64,000 nucleotides of DNA from Alistipes sp. (GTDB lineage: Bacteria; Bacteroidota; Bacteroidia; Bacteroidales; Rikenellaceae): positions 1 to 64,000 of the forward strand of contig JAGBTZ010000033.1 of NCBI GenBank assembly GCA_017631055.1. Reading direction: 5' to 3'. The translations under genes and the position numbers were made by a program. Position 1 is the first letter of the stretch; each line of letters opens with the position of its first letter. Below the pieces are notes generated by a model. That model was not told where the DNA came from. It searched no databases and was given only the letters and a program-made list of their open reading frames with translations. Shown piece after piece: positions 24,779 through 33,580 of this stretch.

Positions 24779-25711
24779 ATGAAAAAGTTTCTTTTGATGG
24801 TTGCCCTCGTAGCAACATCCTTGAGCTGCATCGCAGCAAAGCCCGCAAAGAAGGCTGAGAACCTCACTCGCGCACAGCGAATTTATGCAGAGTTGCACAA
24901 CCCCTCTTCGAAGTATGTGCTGGTGGCTGCTCACCGTGCCGACTGGCGCAACTTCCCCGAAAACTCGTTGGAGGCTATCGAGAGCGCAATCCAGATGGGC
25001 GTGGATATCATCGAGCTCGATATCAAGATGACCAAGGATGGTCACCTTATCCTGATGCACGACAAGAAGGTCGACCGCACCACCAACCACAAGGGTTTGG
25101 TTAGCGACTACACACTGGCCGAGATGAAGGATATGGTACTGCGTGCCGGCCAGGGCGTTAAGACTCGCTACAAGGTTCCTACCCTCGAGGAGGCTCTCAT
25201 TCTCTGCAAGGACCGCGCAGTTATCAACGTAGACCACGGTTATCAGTTCTACGATGAGGTTATGGTTCTGCTCGACAAGCACAATATGCACGACCAGGTG
25301 CTTATCAAGGGTAAGGAGGAACCGGCAGTCGTTCAGAATAAGTTGGCCGGCTACAAGAAGAATATGATGTATATGCCTATCGTTGATCTCCACAAGGAGG
25401 GTAAGATGGAGTATTTGCAGGCTCACCTCGACTCGTTCCCCTGCATCGCTTACGAGCTCTGCTGGAAGCCCGGTTATGCAGACAAATTCGAGAAGGCAGC
25501 AAAGAGTATCATCAAGGCTAATTCGAAGGTTTGGGTCAATACCCTTTGGGCATCGCTCTGCGGCGGCTTGGATGACGACTTCGCAGCCGAGAGCCCCGAA
25601 AATGTAGAGAAGGCCTACGGTTATATGGTTAAGCATGGCGTAACGCTTATTCAGACCGACCGCATCGAGTTGCTTATCAACTACCTGCGCAGCAAGGGTC
25701 TCCACGACTAA
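24779..25711 (+). CDS. Secreted glycerophosphodiester phosphodiesterase family protein
   Basis: A 310-aa exported TIM-barrel enzyme. A signal peptide (KFLLMVALVATSLSCIAA) is followed by GDPD catalytic and metal motifs: His and Arg in AAHRADWRN (~52), FPENS, Glu-x-Asp in IIELDIKMTKDGH and His in LILMHDKKVD. GDPDs hydrolyse glycerophosphodiesters to glycerol-3-phosphate and an alcohol. It heads a run of secreted phosphodiesterases, with 17 nt to the next gene, so a role in scavenging phosphate or lipid headgroups is inferred. The SLSC site could also be a lipobox. Confidence 0.88.
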   Translation: MKKFLLMVALVATSLSCIAAKPAKKAENLTRAQRIYAELHNPSSKYVLVAAHRADWRNFPENSLEAIESAIQMGVDIIELDIKMTKDGHLILMHDKKVDRTTNHKGLVSDYTLAEMKDMVLRAGQGVKTRYKVPTLEEALILCKDRAVINVDHGYQFYDEVMVLLDKHNMHDQVLIKGKEEPAVVQNKLAGYKKNMMYMPIVDLHKEGKMEYLQAHLDSFPCIAYELCWKPGYADKFEKAAKSIIKANSKVWVNTLWASLCGGLDDDFAAESPENVEKAYGYMVKHGVTLIQTDRIELLINYLRSKGLHD

Positions 25712-25728
25712 TCTCAACGACTCACGCA

Positions 25729-27114
25729 ATGAAATCAATGTATATTTCGACTCTGGCGGCTATTTTATTGCTGGTTGGCAACAACTTCGCGAGCGCAGCT
25801 CCCTCGAAGTTGTACACCAATAGCGAGCATACTGTAGCCGTCACGGAGTATGGCGTAAAGGCTGGCATCTCGGATATCGTGGTTTCGTTCGAGTACTGCC
25901 GCCCTGCCAAGACTAACCTCATCTTCAGCATCAGCGATGCGGGCGTTATCCGTTCGTTCTCGATTGACGGAGTGGAGCGTGCGCTCAATGACCGCAACTA
26001 TCCCTACGAGGATTCGCTCGTGGAGCGCTTGTGGCTCGAGAACGGAGCAGCCGTACCCGGTGAGGGCGATTGGTGGCACAAGGCGACAATCACCATCAGC
26101 GGAGCCACCCAGAAGAGCGTTATGCACTGGGAGGCACAGCACTACGCAACTCGAGAACTCAAAAACTTCGGATTGCGCAACGTGGAGCTCAAGGTTGTCG
26201 AGCACCTCGACCGCAGCCAATTCCTGCGTGTGATGGATTACAATATCCAGAACGGAATGTGGGCTGATCAAGGCAACAACTACGACAACTTCGTGGAGTG
26301 GATGCGCCGTGCCGACACAGATGTTGTAATCTTCTGCGAGGCGCAGTCGAACTACATTACCGGCATTGACAAGCGTCTGCCCGAGCCTATCGCAGAGCGC
26401 TATCTGCCCGCCAAGTGGGGCGAGTTCGCAGCTCGTTGGGGTCACAAATACTGGGTTATCGGAGCTCATCAGGACAACCATCCTGTGGTCGTCACCTCGC
26501 GCTATCCGCTCACGCTCGTTCAGGCACTTGGAGGCAAGGAGCTCTCGCACGGAGGCGTTCACGCTCAGGTGGAGGTCAATGGCGAGAAGATCGATTTGGT
26601 AGGCTTCCACACCTACCCACACGCTTACGAGCGCGGATTGACCGACAAGGCCGAGCAGATTGCCAGCCGCCGCCGTTATGATGGCGAGAAGATGCGCACC
26701 GAGGAGATGAAGATCTTTATGGAGCGCACCATCCTCAACAAGAAGTTCCGCAAGCAGAAGAATTGGCTCATTATGGGTGATACGAACTGTCTTTCGCCAC
26801 TCGATGACCGCTTCTTCGGTCACGGTATCGGCAGCCCGCTCTATTGGGGTCACCAATACATTCTCGACAATACGCCCTGCACCGACATCGTGAAGGCGTA
26901 CTGCTGCCCCCAGCAGCGAGATGTGCTGATTCCCTCGATTCAGTGGGAGCGCCGTATCGACATCATCTATGCATCGCCCTCGATGATGGAGCGAGTGGTG
27001 AAGGTCGAGACTCCGAAGGATGAGTTTACAACCTCAATCAAGGAGCCCGGTCTGCGCCATCACAAGCGTTCTTCGGACCATCTTCCGGTGATTGTCGACT
27101 TCCGTATGAAATAA
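25729..27114 (+). CDS. Secreted EEP-fold phosphoesterase 1
   Basis: A 461-aa exported protein. A signal peptide is followed by a β-sandwich domain (~25-155) shared with the two downstream paralogues, then an endonuclease/exonuclease/phosphatase domain (~160-461). Catalytic motifs are Asn in YNIQNGMW, Glu in IFCEAQS, GAHQDNHPVV, GDTNC, and [11 protein letters not shown] at the end. EEP enzymes cleave phosphodiesters or phosphomonoesters with Mg2+ (nucleases, sphingomyelinases, inositol phosphatases). The substrate cannot be read from the sequence. The GDPD neighbour favours a lipid or headgroup target over DNA. Confidence 0.8.
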   Translation: MKSMYISTLAAILLLVGNNFASAAPSKLYTNSEHTVAVTEYGVKAGISDIVVSFEYCRPAKTNLIFSISDAGVIRSFSIDGVERALNDRNYPYEDSLVERLWLENGAAVPGEGDWWHKATITISGATQKSVMHWEAQHYATRELKNFGLRNVELKVVEHLDRSQFLRVMDYNIQNGMWADQGNNYDNFVEWMRRADTDVVIFCEAQSNYITGIDKRLPEPIAERYLPAKWGEFAARWGHKYWVIGAHQDNHPVVVTSRYPLTLVQALGGKELSHGGVHAQVEVNGEKIDLVGFHTYPHAYERGLTDKAEQIASRRRYDGEKMRTEEMKIFMERTILNKKFRKQKNWLIMGDTNCLSPLDDRFFGHGIGSPLYWGHQYILDNTPCTDIVKAYCCPQQRDVLIPSIQWERRIDIIYASPSMMERVVKVETPKDEFTTSIKEPGLRHHKRSSDHLPVIVDFRMK

Positions 27115-27141
27115 TCAAACAACCAATAAACCTACTTTAAG

Positions 27142-28677
27142 ATGAAAAAACTATTTATGACACTGCTTGCAGTTGCCGCAGTCGGCATTGCAGGCTCTGC
27201 GAAGGCTCAAGAGCAGCCCGAACTCGGCTCTACCGAGGCAACAGTAGAGAACTCCAAGGATGGAGTTGTAACTTGGAGCGCAGGTGCAGCCGAGAGCGCA
27301 CTGCATCGAGGCGTGAAGACCCAACCTCTCTCGATGCTCGAAGGTATCAACGAGGTAGAGGTTTCGTTCACCATCATTCCCAAGGACAAATGGCACTCGT
27401 TTGTAGAGTTCCAGGCGTTCGATGCCGGTGTAGTTAAGGAGTTGTGGATTAACGGCATTAAGCGCTCGCTTAATAAGGAGATTTACCCTTATGAGGATTC
27501 GATGGTCGAGAAGGTGAGATTGATTGCCGACAATGAAATCCTCCGCTACTCGGGTAAAATCGAGGATATGCAGACTTGGAACACCGTTCGTATGATTGTC
27601 AGCGGTGTAACTCCCAAAACCTCGTTCGCTTGGGTAGCAAATCCCGAATCGGACAAGGCTAAGCACGGTTTTGCAATCGACAATATCGAGATGAAGGTCA
27701 TCTCGACCGTTACTCGCGAGAATACCCTCCGCATTATGACCTACAACGTGCAGAACGGTATCTGGGGTGATGAGCAGAACAACTACGACAACTTTGTGAA
27801 GTGGATGCAGGAGCAGGATCCCGATATCTGTATCTTCTGCGAGTCGCAGACCATCTACAAGACCCAGACTCACGAGAAGTGTGACGTAACCGAGCGTTAC
27901 CTCCCCTACGGCAAGGGCCATAGCTGGGAGCGTGGCACCGAGCCCTACTTCGAGCCTAAGGGTTGGATTGAGCTTGGCACACGCTGGGGCCACACCTACG
28001 CAAAGATTGGTGCTCACATCGACAACCACCCCGTAACCGTAACATCGAAGTATCCCGTGACTCTCGTTCAGAAGCTTGGCGACAAGAATCCCCACGAGAT
28101 TTGGCACGGAGGTATCCACGCACAGGTTGTGGTTGATGGCAAGACCATCAATATCGTTGGTTACCATACTTGGCCCTTCGGTATGTCGCGCGAGACTCGT
28201 GGCAAGGGCAAGGCTATCGAGGCCGAGAGCACAGCAGAACTCGGTGGTCACCTCTACCGCACCTACGAGACCGAGTTCTTTATCGAGAACACCGTGAACA
28301 ATCCCAAGTTCGCAGACGAAAAGTATTGGATTATCACAGGCGATACCAACTGCCGTTCGTCGCTCGATGACGCATTCCTCGGCTATGGTCCCAAGAGCCC
28401 CCGTTATGGTAGCAACAACTACGTTCTCGACCACTCGGGTTGTAAGGATATCACCAAGACCTACAACTCGCCCGACCAGCGTGACGTGCTGATGAGTTCG
28501 ACTCAGAAGCAGGCTCGTATCGACATTATGTATGGTAGCGACGAGATGATGAGCCGCGTAATCCGTGCCGAGATTCCGAAGGATGAGTTCACCGGTGCGC
28601 CCTACAATGCGAAGATGAAGTTCTACGACAAGTCGTCGGATCACCTCCCCGTAATCGTAGATTTCAAGTGGAGATAA
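27142..28677 (+). CDS. Secreted EEP-fold phosphoesterase 2
   Basis: A 511-aa paralogue of the previous protein, 27 nt downstream. The signal peptide ends near GSAKAQEQ. The shared β-domain is ~35-185 (VEVSFTIIPKD, KELWINGIKRSLNKEIYPYE). The EEP domain is ~190-511 with YNVQNGIWGDEQNNYDNF, IFCESQ, GAHIDNHPVTV, GDTNCRSS and [13 protein letters not shown]. All expected metal and catalytic residues are present. Tandem duplication with divergence suggests different substrates in one pathway. Confidence 0.8.
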   Translation: MKKLFMTLLAVAAVGIAGSAKAQEQPELGSTEATVENSKDGVVTWSAGAAESALHRGVKTQPLSMLEGINEVEVSFTIIPKDKWHSFVEFQAFDAGVVKELWINGIKRSLNKEIYPYEDSMVEKVRLIADNEILRYSGKIEDMQTWNTVRMIVSGVTPKTSFAWVANPESDKAKHGFAIDNIEMKVISTVTRENTLRIMTYNVQNGIWGDEQNNYDNFVKWMQEQDPDICIFCESQTIYKTQTHEKCDVTERYLPYGKGHSWERGTEPYFEPKGWIELGTRWGHTYAKIGAHIDNHPVTVTSKYPVTLVQKLGDKNPHEIWHGGIHAQVVVDGKTINIVGYHTWPFGMSRETRGKGKAIEAESTAELGGHLYRTYETEFFIENTVNNPKFADEKYWIITGDTNCRSSLDDAFLGYGPKSPRYGSNNYVLDHSGCKDITKTYNSPDQRDVLMSSTQKQARIDIMYGSDEMMSRVIRAEIPKDEFTGAPYNAKMKFYDKSSDHLPVIVDFKWR

Positions 28678-28705
28678 GAGTACAAACTAATCAAAACTAT
28701 AAGAT

Positions 28706-31165
28706 ATGAGAAAGTTATTTTTAGCAATAGTTGCTCTGGCCGTTGCCGTTTCAACCGCCACTGCACAGCAAGCACAAGTTGCTGCACTGAAGGTGGTAGC
28801 CGAGGCTGACGCTTCACTCGCAGCAATCAACCCCGAAATCACAACTTTCAAGAACGGTGACCAGATTACCGTTAATGGTCAAAAATACGCCCTCAAGGTG
28901 AACAAGAAGGGCAAGGCTTCGGTTACGGTTGATGCAAACTCGAAAGCCGACTATCGCGGTGCTTATCCGGCAGATTGCTCAAGCCTCGACAAGGGCAAGC
29001 ATAGTAACTTCCGCCTGATGCCCGTTCAACTCTACAAGGAGGGCTCGTTCGACCGTGTCTATATGCCTATGCGTGCCGTTCAGGCAACCAACAACGTACT
29101 CACCTTCAAGCCTATGTGTGGTGTTCTTCGCCTGAAGATTGCAGGTGACGCAGCTATTAACTGTATCAAGGTTGTGGATAACAACGGCATCTACCTTTCA
29201 GGTTATTTCAACTGGGACGACAACCTTGGTGCACTCGTTCAGCGCCCCGCAACTGCAGCTGGCGTTGACTTCACATCGCTGGATTGTAGCAACAATGGTC
29301 AGGGTGTTGCTCTGACTGCCGAGGGCAAAGAGTTCTATATGGTACTTCCCGTAGGCGTTTATAGCAAAGGTTTGAAGGTGACGATCACCGACCGTTCGCA
29401 CCACACAATGACCATCGACACCAAACCATTCGAGGTTAAAGTTAACGCCGTTGCCGACATTGATGCTATCGCCTATAAGCCCGCAGCAGACCAGCTCTTC
29501 GCGGAGAAGTTCGACAACTTCGTGTATGGCGGTAACCGTATGGGAGGCAAGAATTTCAAGGGTTACAGCCCCGCATCAGGCAAGAAGTTTATCAGCAACA
29601 CTTCGACCGGTACCGAGCGCCCCATCTATTTGGTTACTCACGATGTAGCCGGCACCGGCTACCTCCAGACAGGCTACAAGCAGAGCCCCAAGGAGGAGGG
29701 TACAATGAGTTCGGCTTACCTGAACAACCGTAACATTGCCGATTGGAAATTGATGTTCCGCGCTCAGGAGTATCAGGGATATATCGGCGTAGGTGTTCAC
29801 AACGACAATCGCGGTATCGTTCGAACTCCCGCAATGAAGGATATCAATGGCATTGCCGAGATTGAGGTATCGTTCAAGTACTGCCCCCAGGCTCGCGCCA
29901 CTTCGCCCGTGCAGTTCACTGCTCACAATGTGGGCGTTATCAAGGAGATGTGGATTGATGGCGTTCGCCGCACATTGGACCGCGACAACTACCCCTTCAT
30001 CAATAGTAATATCGATCGAGTGACTATTCCCAACTCGGCTGTTCGCATGTCGTACAACGATGCCGACAAGAAGTATTGGGCAGATGTTAAGTTTGTGATT
30101 AGCGGTGCGACTGCTGAGTCCGCATTCTCGTGGACATCGGAGCTCCCTCAGGCCAATAATGTCAACGGTTTCTACCTCGATGATGTTGAGGTTAAGTTGC
30201 TCTCGAGCGTTCCCCGCGAGCGTATCTTGCGAATTATGGACTACAACATCCAGAACGGTATGTGGGCAGACCAGCACAACAACTACGACAACTTCGTGAA
30301 GTGGATGAACGAGCAGGATATCGACATCGCTGTATTCTGCGAGGCTTCGACTATCTACATTGACCACACAGGCGACAAGCAGGTAAACGAGAAGCGTTAC
30401 CTCCCCTACAAGGGCCAGTCGTATGAGCGCGGCAAGACCGAGCACCTCGTGCCGACCGGCTGGATTGAGTTGGCTGCACGCTTCGGTCACCCCTACGTTG
30501 CTGTTGGCGCTCACCAGGATAACTACCCCGTAGTTATCACCTCGAAGTACCCCATCAAATTTACTCAGCGCCTGGGCGGCGAGGGCATCTCGCACGGAGG
30601 CATCCACTCTCAGGTCGAGGTTGATGGCAAGGTGGTTAACCTCGTAGGTTTCCACACCTGGCCGCAGGCTTACGAGATGGGCATGAAGCGTGGTACTCCT
30701 GAGGCTGCTGAGAGCATCCGCAACCACGGTGGTCACAAGACCCGCAAGGATGAGTTCCAGGCATTTATGGAGCGTTCAATCCTCAACCCAGAGTTCGCTG
30801 ACGAGAAGTATTGGATTATCACCGGTGATATGAACTGTGCAACTCCGCTCGATGACCGCCACTACAACTTTGGTTACGAGAATCCTCGCTACTGGGGTCA
30901 GAAATATATGCTTGAGAACGTGAAGCAGGTAACCGACCTTGTTAAGGTTTACAACTGCCCCGACAAGCGCGATATTATGGTTTGGTCGACTCAGGGCGGT
31001 GGCCGTATCGACCTTATGTATGGTAGCGAGCCTATGCTCAACTCGATGATTAAGGCCAAGAGCCCGCAGGTAGGCTTCACCACAGGTAAGCGCACCGGCA
31101 TCTCTAACTTCTGGAGCCAGTCTTCGGACCACCTCCCCGTAATCGTCGACTTTATTTGGAGATAA
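28706..31165 (+). CDS. Secreted EEP-fold phosphoesterase 3 with fimbrillin-like N-domain
   Basis: An 819-aa protein. A signal peptide is followed by an extra ~350-residue N-terminal part that resembles fimbrillin/Mfa-like domains ([12 protein letters not shown], then a YLSGYFNWD strand, then [18 protein letters not shown]). Next come the β-domain shared with the two upstream paralogues (~385-500) and an EEP domain (~505-819; [52 protein letters not shown]). The fusion may anchor or localise the enzyme at the surface. It ends 4 nt before the cyclophilin gene. Confidence 0.78.
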   Translation: MRKLFLAIVALAVAVSTATAQQAQVAALKVVAEADASLAAINPEITTFKNGDQITVNGQKYALKVNKKGKASVTVDANSKADYRGAYPADCSSLDKGKHSNFRLMPVQLYKEGSFDRVYMPMRAVQATNNVLTFKPMCGVLRLKIAGDAAINCIKVVDNNGIYLSGYFNWDDNLGALVQRPATAAGVDFTSLDCSNNGQGVALTAEGKEFYMVLPVGVYSKGLKVTITDRSHHTMTIDTKPFEVKVNAVADIDAIAYKPAADQLFAEKFDNFVYGGNRMGGKNFKGYSPASGKKFISNTSTGTERPIYLVTHDVAGTGYLQTGYKQSPKEEGTMSSAYLNNRNIADWKLMFRAQEYQGYIGVGVHNDNRGIVRTPAMKDINGIAEIEVSFKYCPQARATSPVQFTAHNVGVIKEMWIDGVRRTLDRDNYPFINSNIDRVTIPNSAVRMSYNDADKKYWADVKFVISGATAESAFSWTSELPQANNVNGFYLDDVEVKLLSSVPRERILRIMDYNIQNGMWADQHNNYDNFVKWMNEQDIDIAVFCEASTIYIDHTGDKQVNEKRYLPYKGQSYERGKTEHLVPTGWIELAARFGHPYVAVGAHQDNYPVVITSKYPIKFTQRLGGEGISHGGIHSQVEVDGKVVNLVGFHTWPQAYEMGMKRGTPEAAESIRNHGGHKTRKDEFQAFMERSILNPEFADEKYWIITGDMNCATPLDDRHYNFGYENPRYWGQKYMLENVKQVTDLVKVYNCPDKRDIMVWSTQGGGRIDLMYGSEPMLNSMIKAKSPQVGFTTGKRTGISNFWSQSSDHLPVIVDFIWR

Positions 31166-31169
31166 CATT

Positions 31170-31619
31170 ATGGCAGATAAAAAGTTATATGCCCTAATTT
31201 CGACCGAGAAGGGCGAGATGAAAGCCGAACTCTACGCCGAGGAGACTCCGGGAACAGTAGCCAACTTCGTAGAGTTGTCACAGCACGGATTTTACGATGG
31301 ATTGAGCTTCCACCGCGTCATTCCCGACTTCGTTATCCAGGGTGGATGCCCTCGTGGTGACGGCACAGGAGGCCCGGGCTACCGCATCAAGTGCGAGACC
31401 TCGGCACCGCGCCAATATCACGACCGAGGCGTGCTCTCGATGGCTCATGCCGGCAAGGATACGGGTGGCTCACAGTTCTTTATCTGTATGAATCGCCAAA
31501 ACACCCAGCACCTTGACGGAGTGCACACCTGCTTTGGTCAGGTTGTCGAGGGTCTGGATGTGATTGACGACATCCGCCGTGGTGACCTTATCCTCTCGAT
31601 TCAAATCATCGAGGAGTAG
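31170..31619 (+). CDS. Cyclophilin-type peptidyl-prolyl isomerase
   Basis: A 149-aa cyclophilin. Catalytic and binding residues are in [20 protein letters not shown] (Arg at the core), [17 protein letters not shown] and [14 protein letters not shown]. There is no signal peptide, so it is probably cytoplasmic (PpiB-like). Only 4 nt separate it from the preceding phosphoesterase gene. A good terminator follows, so it closes the 24779-31619 run. Confidence 0.92.
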   Translation: MADKKLYALISTEKGEMKAELYAEETPGTVANFVELSQHGFYDGLSFHRVIPDFVIQGGCPRGDGTGGPGYRIKCETSAPRQYHDRGVLSMAHAGKDTGGSQFFICMNRQNTQHLDGVHTCFGQVVEGLDVIDDIRRGDLILSIQIIEE

Positions 31620-31639
31620 AGTCCTACCCATATAAAGCG

Positions 31640-31668
31640 AATGGCTGCCTTTTCGGGCAGCCATTTTC
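31640..31668 (+). terminator. Terminator of the phosphodiesterase operon
   Basis: AATGGCTGCC (31640-31649), loop TTTTCG, GGCAGCCATT (31656-31665), then a short T-rich tail. Confidence 0.8.
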
Positions 31669-31792
31669 TTTGAGGGTGAATAAGGTGGAGGGTAAAAGTT
31701 ATTAAGGGTGGTTAAGGGAATTTAAGGAGTGTATTACATTCTCTAAATTCCTTAATCTCTCTAAAAAGCAACATCCAACATCTTCTTTCAGG

Positions 31793-32051
31793 GTCGAAGG
31801 TCCACCGCAGGTTTGAGCAGAGCAAGATGAAGAAGCGGAGGCGAGCAACATAGTTGCAAGTATTGGGCTGATAGGCTGAAAGGAAATTTATTTACTTTTG
31901 GGCTATCGGCATAATGCTTATAATTGCCAAGCAATTCGCCTACGCTGATACATCGCAGACAACTCTGCCACACCGCCACAGGAGCAGCGACCCCGGCAAG
32001 GTGCAATCCACCACACCACAATCTGCCACAAGTTTCCCACAACCCAAGCGT
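31793..32051. repeat. Structured repeat unit A
   Basis: First of three ~259-bp units. The 5' constant box starts at 31793 (GTCGAAGGTCCACCGCAGG, then TTTGAGCAGAGC). A variable hairpin of ~103 nt (31839-31941) has nested stems AGGCGA/TCGCCT and GCTGATAG/CTATCGGC (31867-31874 with 31903-31910). The 3' constant box ACAACTCTGCCACACCGCCA continues to GCGACCCCGG at 31996, followed by a linker. Neighbouring unit starts are 259 and 258 nt apart. Confidence 0.7.
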
Positions 32052-32309
32052 GTCGAAGGTCCTCAGCAGGCGAGAGCAGACCGAGCAGATGAAATGTGCA
32101 GAAAACCGAAGGTTTGGAAGCTTGATTGAAAAGACGATGTCAAATTTATTTGAACAGAAGATTTTCAATTAAGATTCTAATGTTGCGCAGCAACACTGCA
32201 CATTTACAGAGCGAAGATAAGTCTGCCGAGCCGCCACAGGAGCAGCGACCCCGGCAAAGTATCATCCATCACTCTCCAATCCACAAAAAGTTTTCCACAA
32301 CCCAAGTGG
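32052..32309. repeat. Structured repeat unit B
   Basis: The same box order as unit A, starting GTCGAAGGTCC at 32052. The hairpin spans 32093-32204 (112 nt) with outer arms AATGTGCAG/CTGCACATT and inner arms ATTGAAAA (32125-32132) with TTTTCAAT (32162-32169). The hairpin is homologous in sequence to that of the distant unit at 58329-58440 and differs by a compensatory change. The 3' box ends at 32254, followed by a linker with CCACAACCCAAG as in unit A. Confidence 0.7.
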
Positions 32310-32506
32310 GTCGAAGGTCCACCGCAGGTTTGAGCAGAGCGAAGGGAGGCGATTACAATCATAGATTGTTTGGGTTTGGCTGATGATGGCTGAAAATTTA
32401 TTTTCAAAGACAATCATCGGCCAAAGACAAGTGATTGCGATAGCAATAATCGCCGACCAAAGACAACTCTGCCACACCGCCACAGGAGCAGCGACCCCGG
32501 CTCTGG
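32310..32506. repeat. Structured repeat unit C, ending in a tRNA-Leu tail copy
   Basis: The 5' box is at 32310. The hairpin at 32348-32454 has GGCGATTA/TAATCGCC outer arms and TTTGGCTGATGAT (32375-32387) pairing with ATCATCGGCCAAA (32413-32425). The 3' box ends in CGACCCCGGCTCTGG (32492-32506), identical to the 3' end of the adjacent minus-strand tRNA-Leu but on the plus strand. Confidence 0.7.
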
Positions 32507-32510
32507 ACAC

Positions 32511-32539
32511 AAAAAAAGAGAAGTTCTCTCGAACTTCTC
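32511..32539 (-). terminator. Terminator of tRNA-Leu(CAA)
   Basis: On the minus strand GAGAAGTTC, loop GAGA, GAACTTCTC, then seven T residues (plus A run 32511-32517). It is bracketed by the 15-bp inverted repeat 32492-32506/32548-32562. Confidence 0.85.
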
Positions 32540-32544
32540 CTTAG

Positions 32545-32628
32545 TACCCAGAGCCGGGGTCGAACCGGCACAGGGGTGAACCTACTGGTGTTTGAGACCA
32601 GCGCGTCTACCGATTCCGCCATCTGGGC
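32545..32628 (-). tRNA. tRNA-Leu(CAA)
   Basis: 84 nt with a long variable arm as in class II tRNAs. The acceptor GCCCAGA pairs with TCTGGGT. The anticodon stem-loop is CTGGT-CTCAAAC-ACCAG, giving CAA. The T arm is GCCGG-TTCGACC-CCGGC. CCA is not encoded. A -7 box TATCTTTG lies upstream (32663-32656, minus). Confidence 0.95.
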
Positions 32629-32655
32629 AAACAATTCTATCATCGAATCGGGGGA

Positions 32656-32663
32656 CAAAGATA
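32656..32663 (-). promoter_or_regulatory. -7 box of tRNA-Leu(CAA)
   Basis: TATCTTTG on the minus strand, 27 nt before the tRNA 5' end, with a TTG at about 32684-32686 in the -33 position. Confidence 0.6.
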
Positions 32664-32775
32664 TAAAAATTTTGATAAATCAACAATTTTGTCAAAAAAA
32701 ATCGACCATATTATCCATTTTTCGATAAAAAACCTCGTTAGCGAAGCCTCAACCACAGGCTCCCGGAGCAAATAA

Positions 32776-32806
32776 TTTGAATTTTGAAGAAAAATGCATA
32801 CCTTTG
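32776..32806 (+). promoter_or_regulatory. Promoter of pssA
   Basis: TTTG (32776-32779), 19-nt spacer, TACCTTTG (32799-32806), 31 nt before the ATG at 32838. Exact consensus. Confidence 0.8.
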
Positions 32807-32837
32807 CCCGATAATATATACCATTATTTTAATAGGT

Positions 32838-33560
32838 ATGAAGATTAAATTATTTACTGTTCCCAATATGTTGACCCTCTGCAACCTTCTCTGTGGTGCA
32901 GGAGCAGCGGTGTCGGCATTGGTCTGGGGCGATTTGCGAATGGCATTCTTGCTGATTATCGCCTCGTCTGTATTCGACTTTTTTGACGGCTTTTCGGCTC
33001 GTCTACTCAATCAATACTCAGCAATTGGTGTTCAACTCGACTCTTTGGCCGATATGATTTCGTTCGGTTTCGCTCCGGCAGCCGTTATGATGTCGCTCTT
33101 CACCGAGGCTGGCAGTTGGTTCGAGTGGAGCGAGTGGATGGTTAAGGTCGGATACTTCTTTCCGCTCATAATGACAGCTTTCTCGGCTCTGCGCCTTGCG
33201 AAGTTCAATATAGACGACACCCAGCACACCGAGTTCGAGGGATTGCCCACACCGGCAAATGCACTGCTCTGTATGTCGCTCGGAATGTTGGCTGAGGCGG
33301 GATTGGTCGAGATTTCACGCGAGATTATCGTTGCGCTGTCGGTGGTGATGTCGATACTGCTCGTCTGCCCGATAAGAATGTTCTCGCTCAAATTCGAGGG
33401 CTTTGGCTGGGGCAATAACAAACTTAGATACATCTCGTTGTTGCTTGCGGTTGTGATTATTGCCGTGGATTATCGTTACGCTATGAGTGCGATAATGGTG
33501 CTCTACATCGCAGTTTCGTTTGTACGCCACCTGGTGCAAGGCAATAAAAGGGCAAAATAG
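32838..33560 (+). CDS. pssA: CDP-diacylglycerol-serine O-phosphatidyltransferase
   Basis: A 240-aa integral membrane enzyme that makes phosphatidylserine, precursor of phosphatidylethanolamine. The CDP-alcohol phosphotransferase signature D-x2-D-G-x2-A-R-x8-G-x3-D-x3-D is complete within residues ~41-67 (FDFFDGFSARL to GVQLDSLAD). About six to eight membrane segments follow. The start at 32838 (MKIKLF) fits the promoter spacing; the frame extending to 32784 overlaps the promoter. The downstream porin gene is 20 nt away. Confidence 0.9.
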   Translation: MKIKLFTVPNMLTLCNLLCGAGAAVSALVWGDLRMAFLLIIASSVFDFFDGFSARLLNQYSAIGVQLDSLADMISFGFAPAAVMMSLFTEAGSWFEWSEWMVKVGYFFPLIMTAFSALRLAKFNIDDTQHTEFEGLPTPANALLCMSLGMLAEAGLVEISREIIVALSVVMSILLVCPIRMFSLKFEGFGWGNNKLRYISLLLAVVIIAVDYRYAMSAIMVLYIAVSFVRHLVQGNKRAK

Positions 33561-33580
33561 GGAGTTTATAGAGAAGTGTT

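Noticed and set aside
27151..28644. Minus-strand frame of 497 codons opposite EEP gene 2
   Set aside because: A long antisense frame caused by codon bias in a GC-rich gene. The sense strand has all EEP motifs and a signal peptide.
31793..32506. CRISPR array or integron cassette array
   Set aside because: The period is ~259 bp with ~30-40-nt boxes around hairpins, not short repeats with unique spacers. No cas genes, no integron integrase and no attC-type core sites were recognised.
31788..32658. Several overlapping open frames of 60-130 codons
   Set aside because: They come from the structured repeat units read in different frames. They repeat the same peptide (AAPVAVWQSCL) because the 3' box repeats, and they overlap tRNA-Leu.
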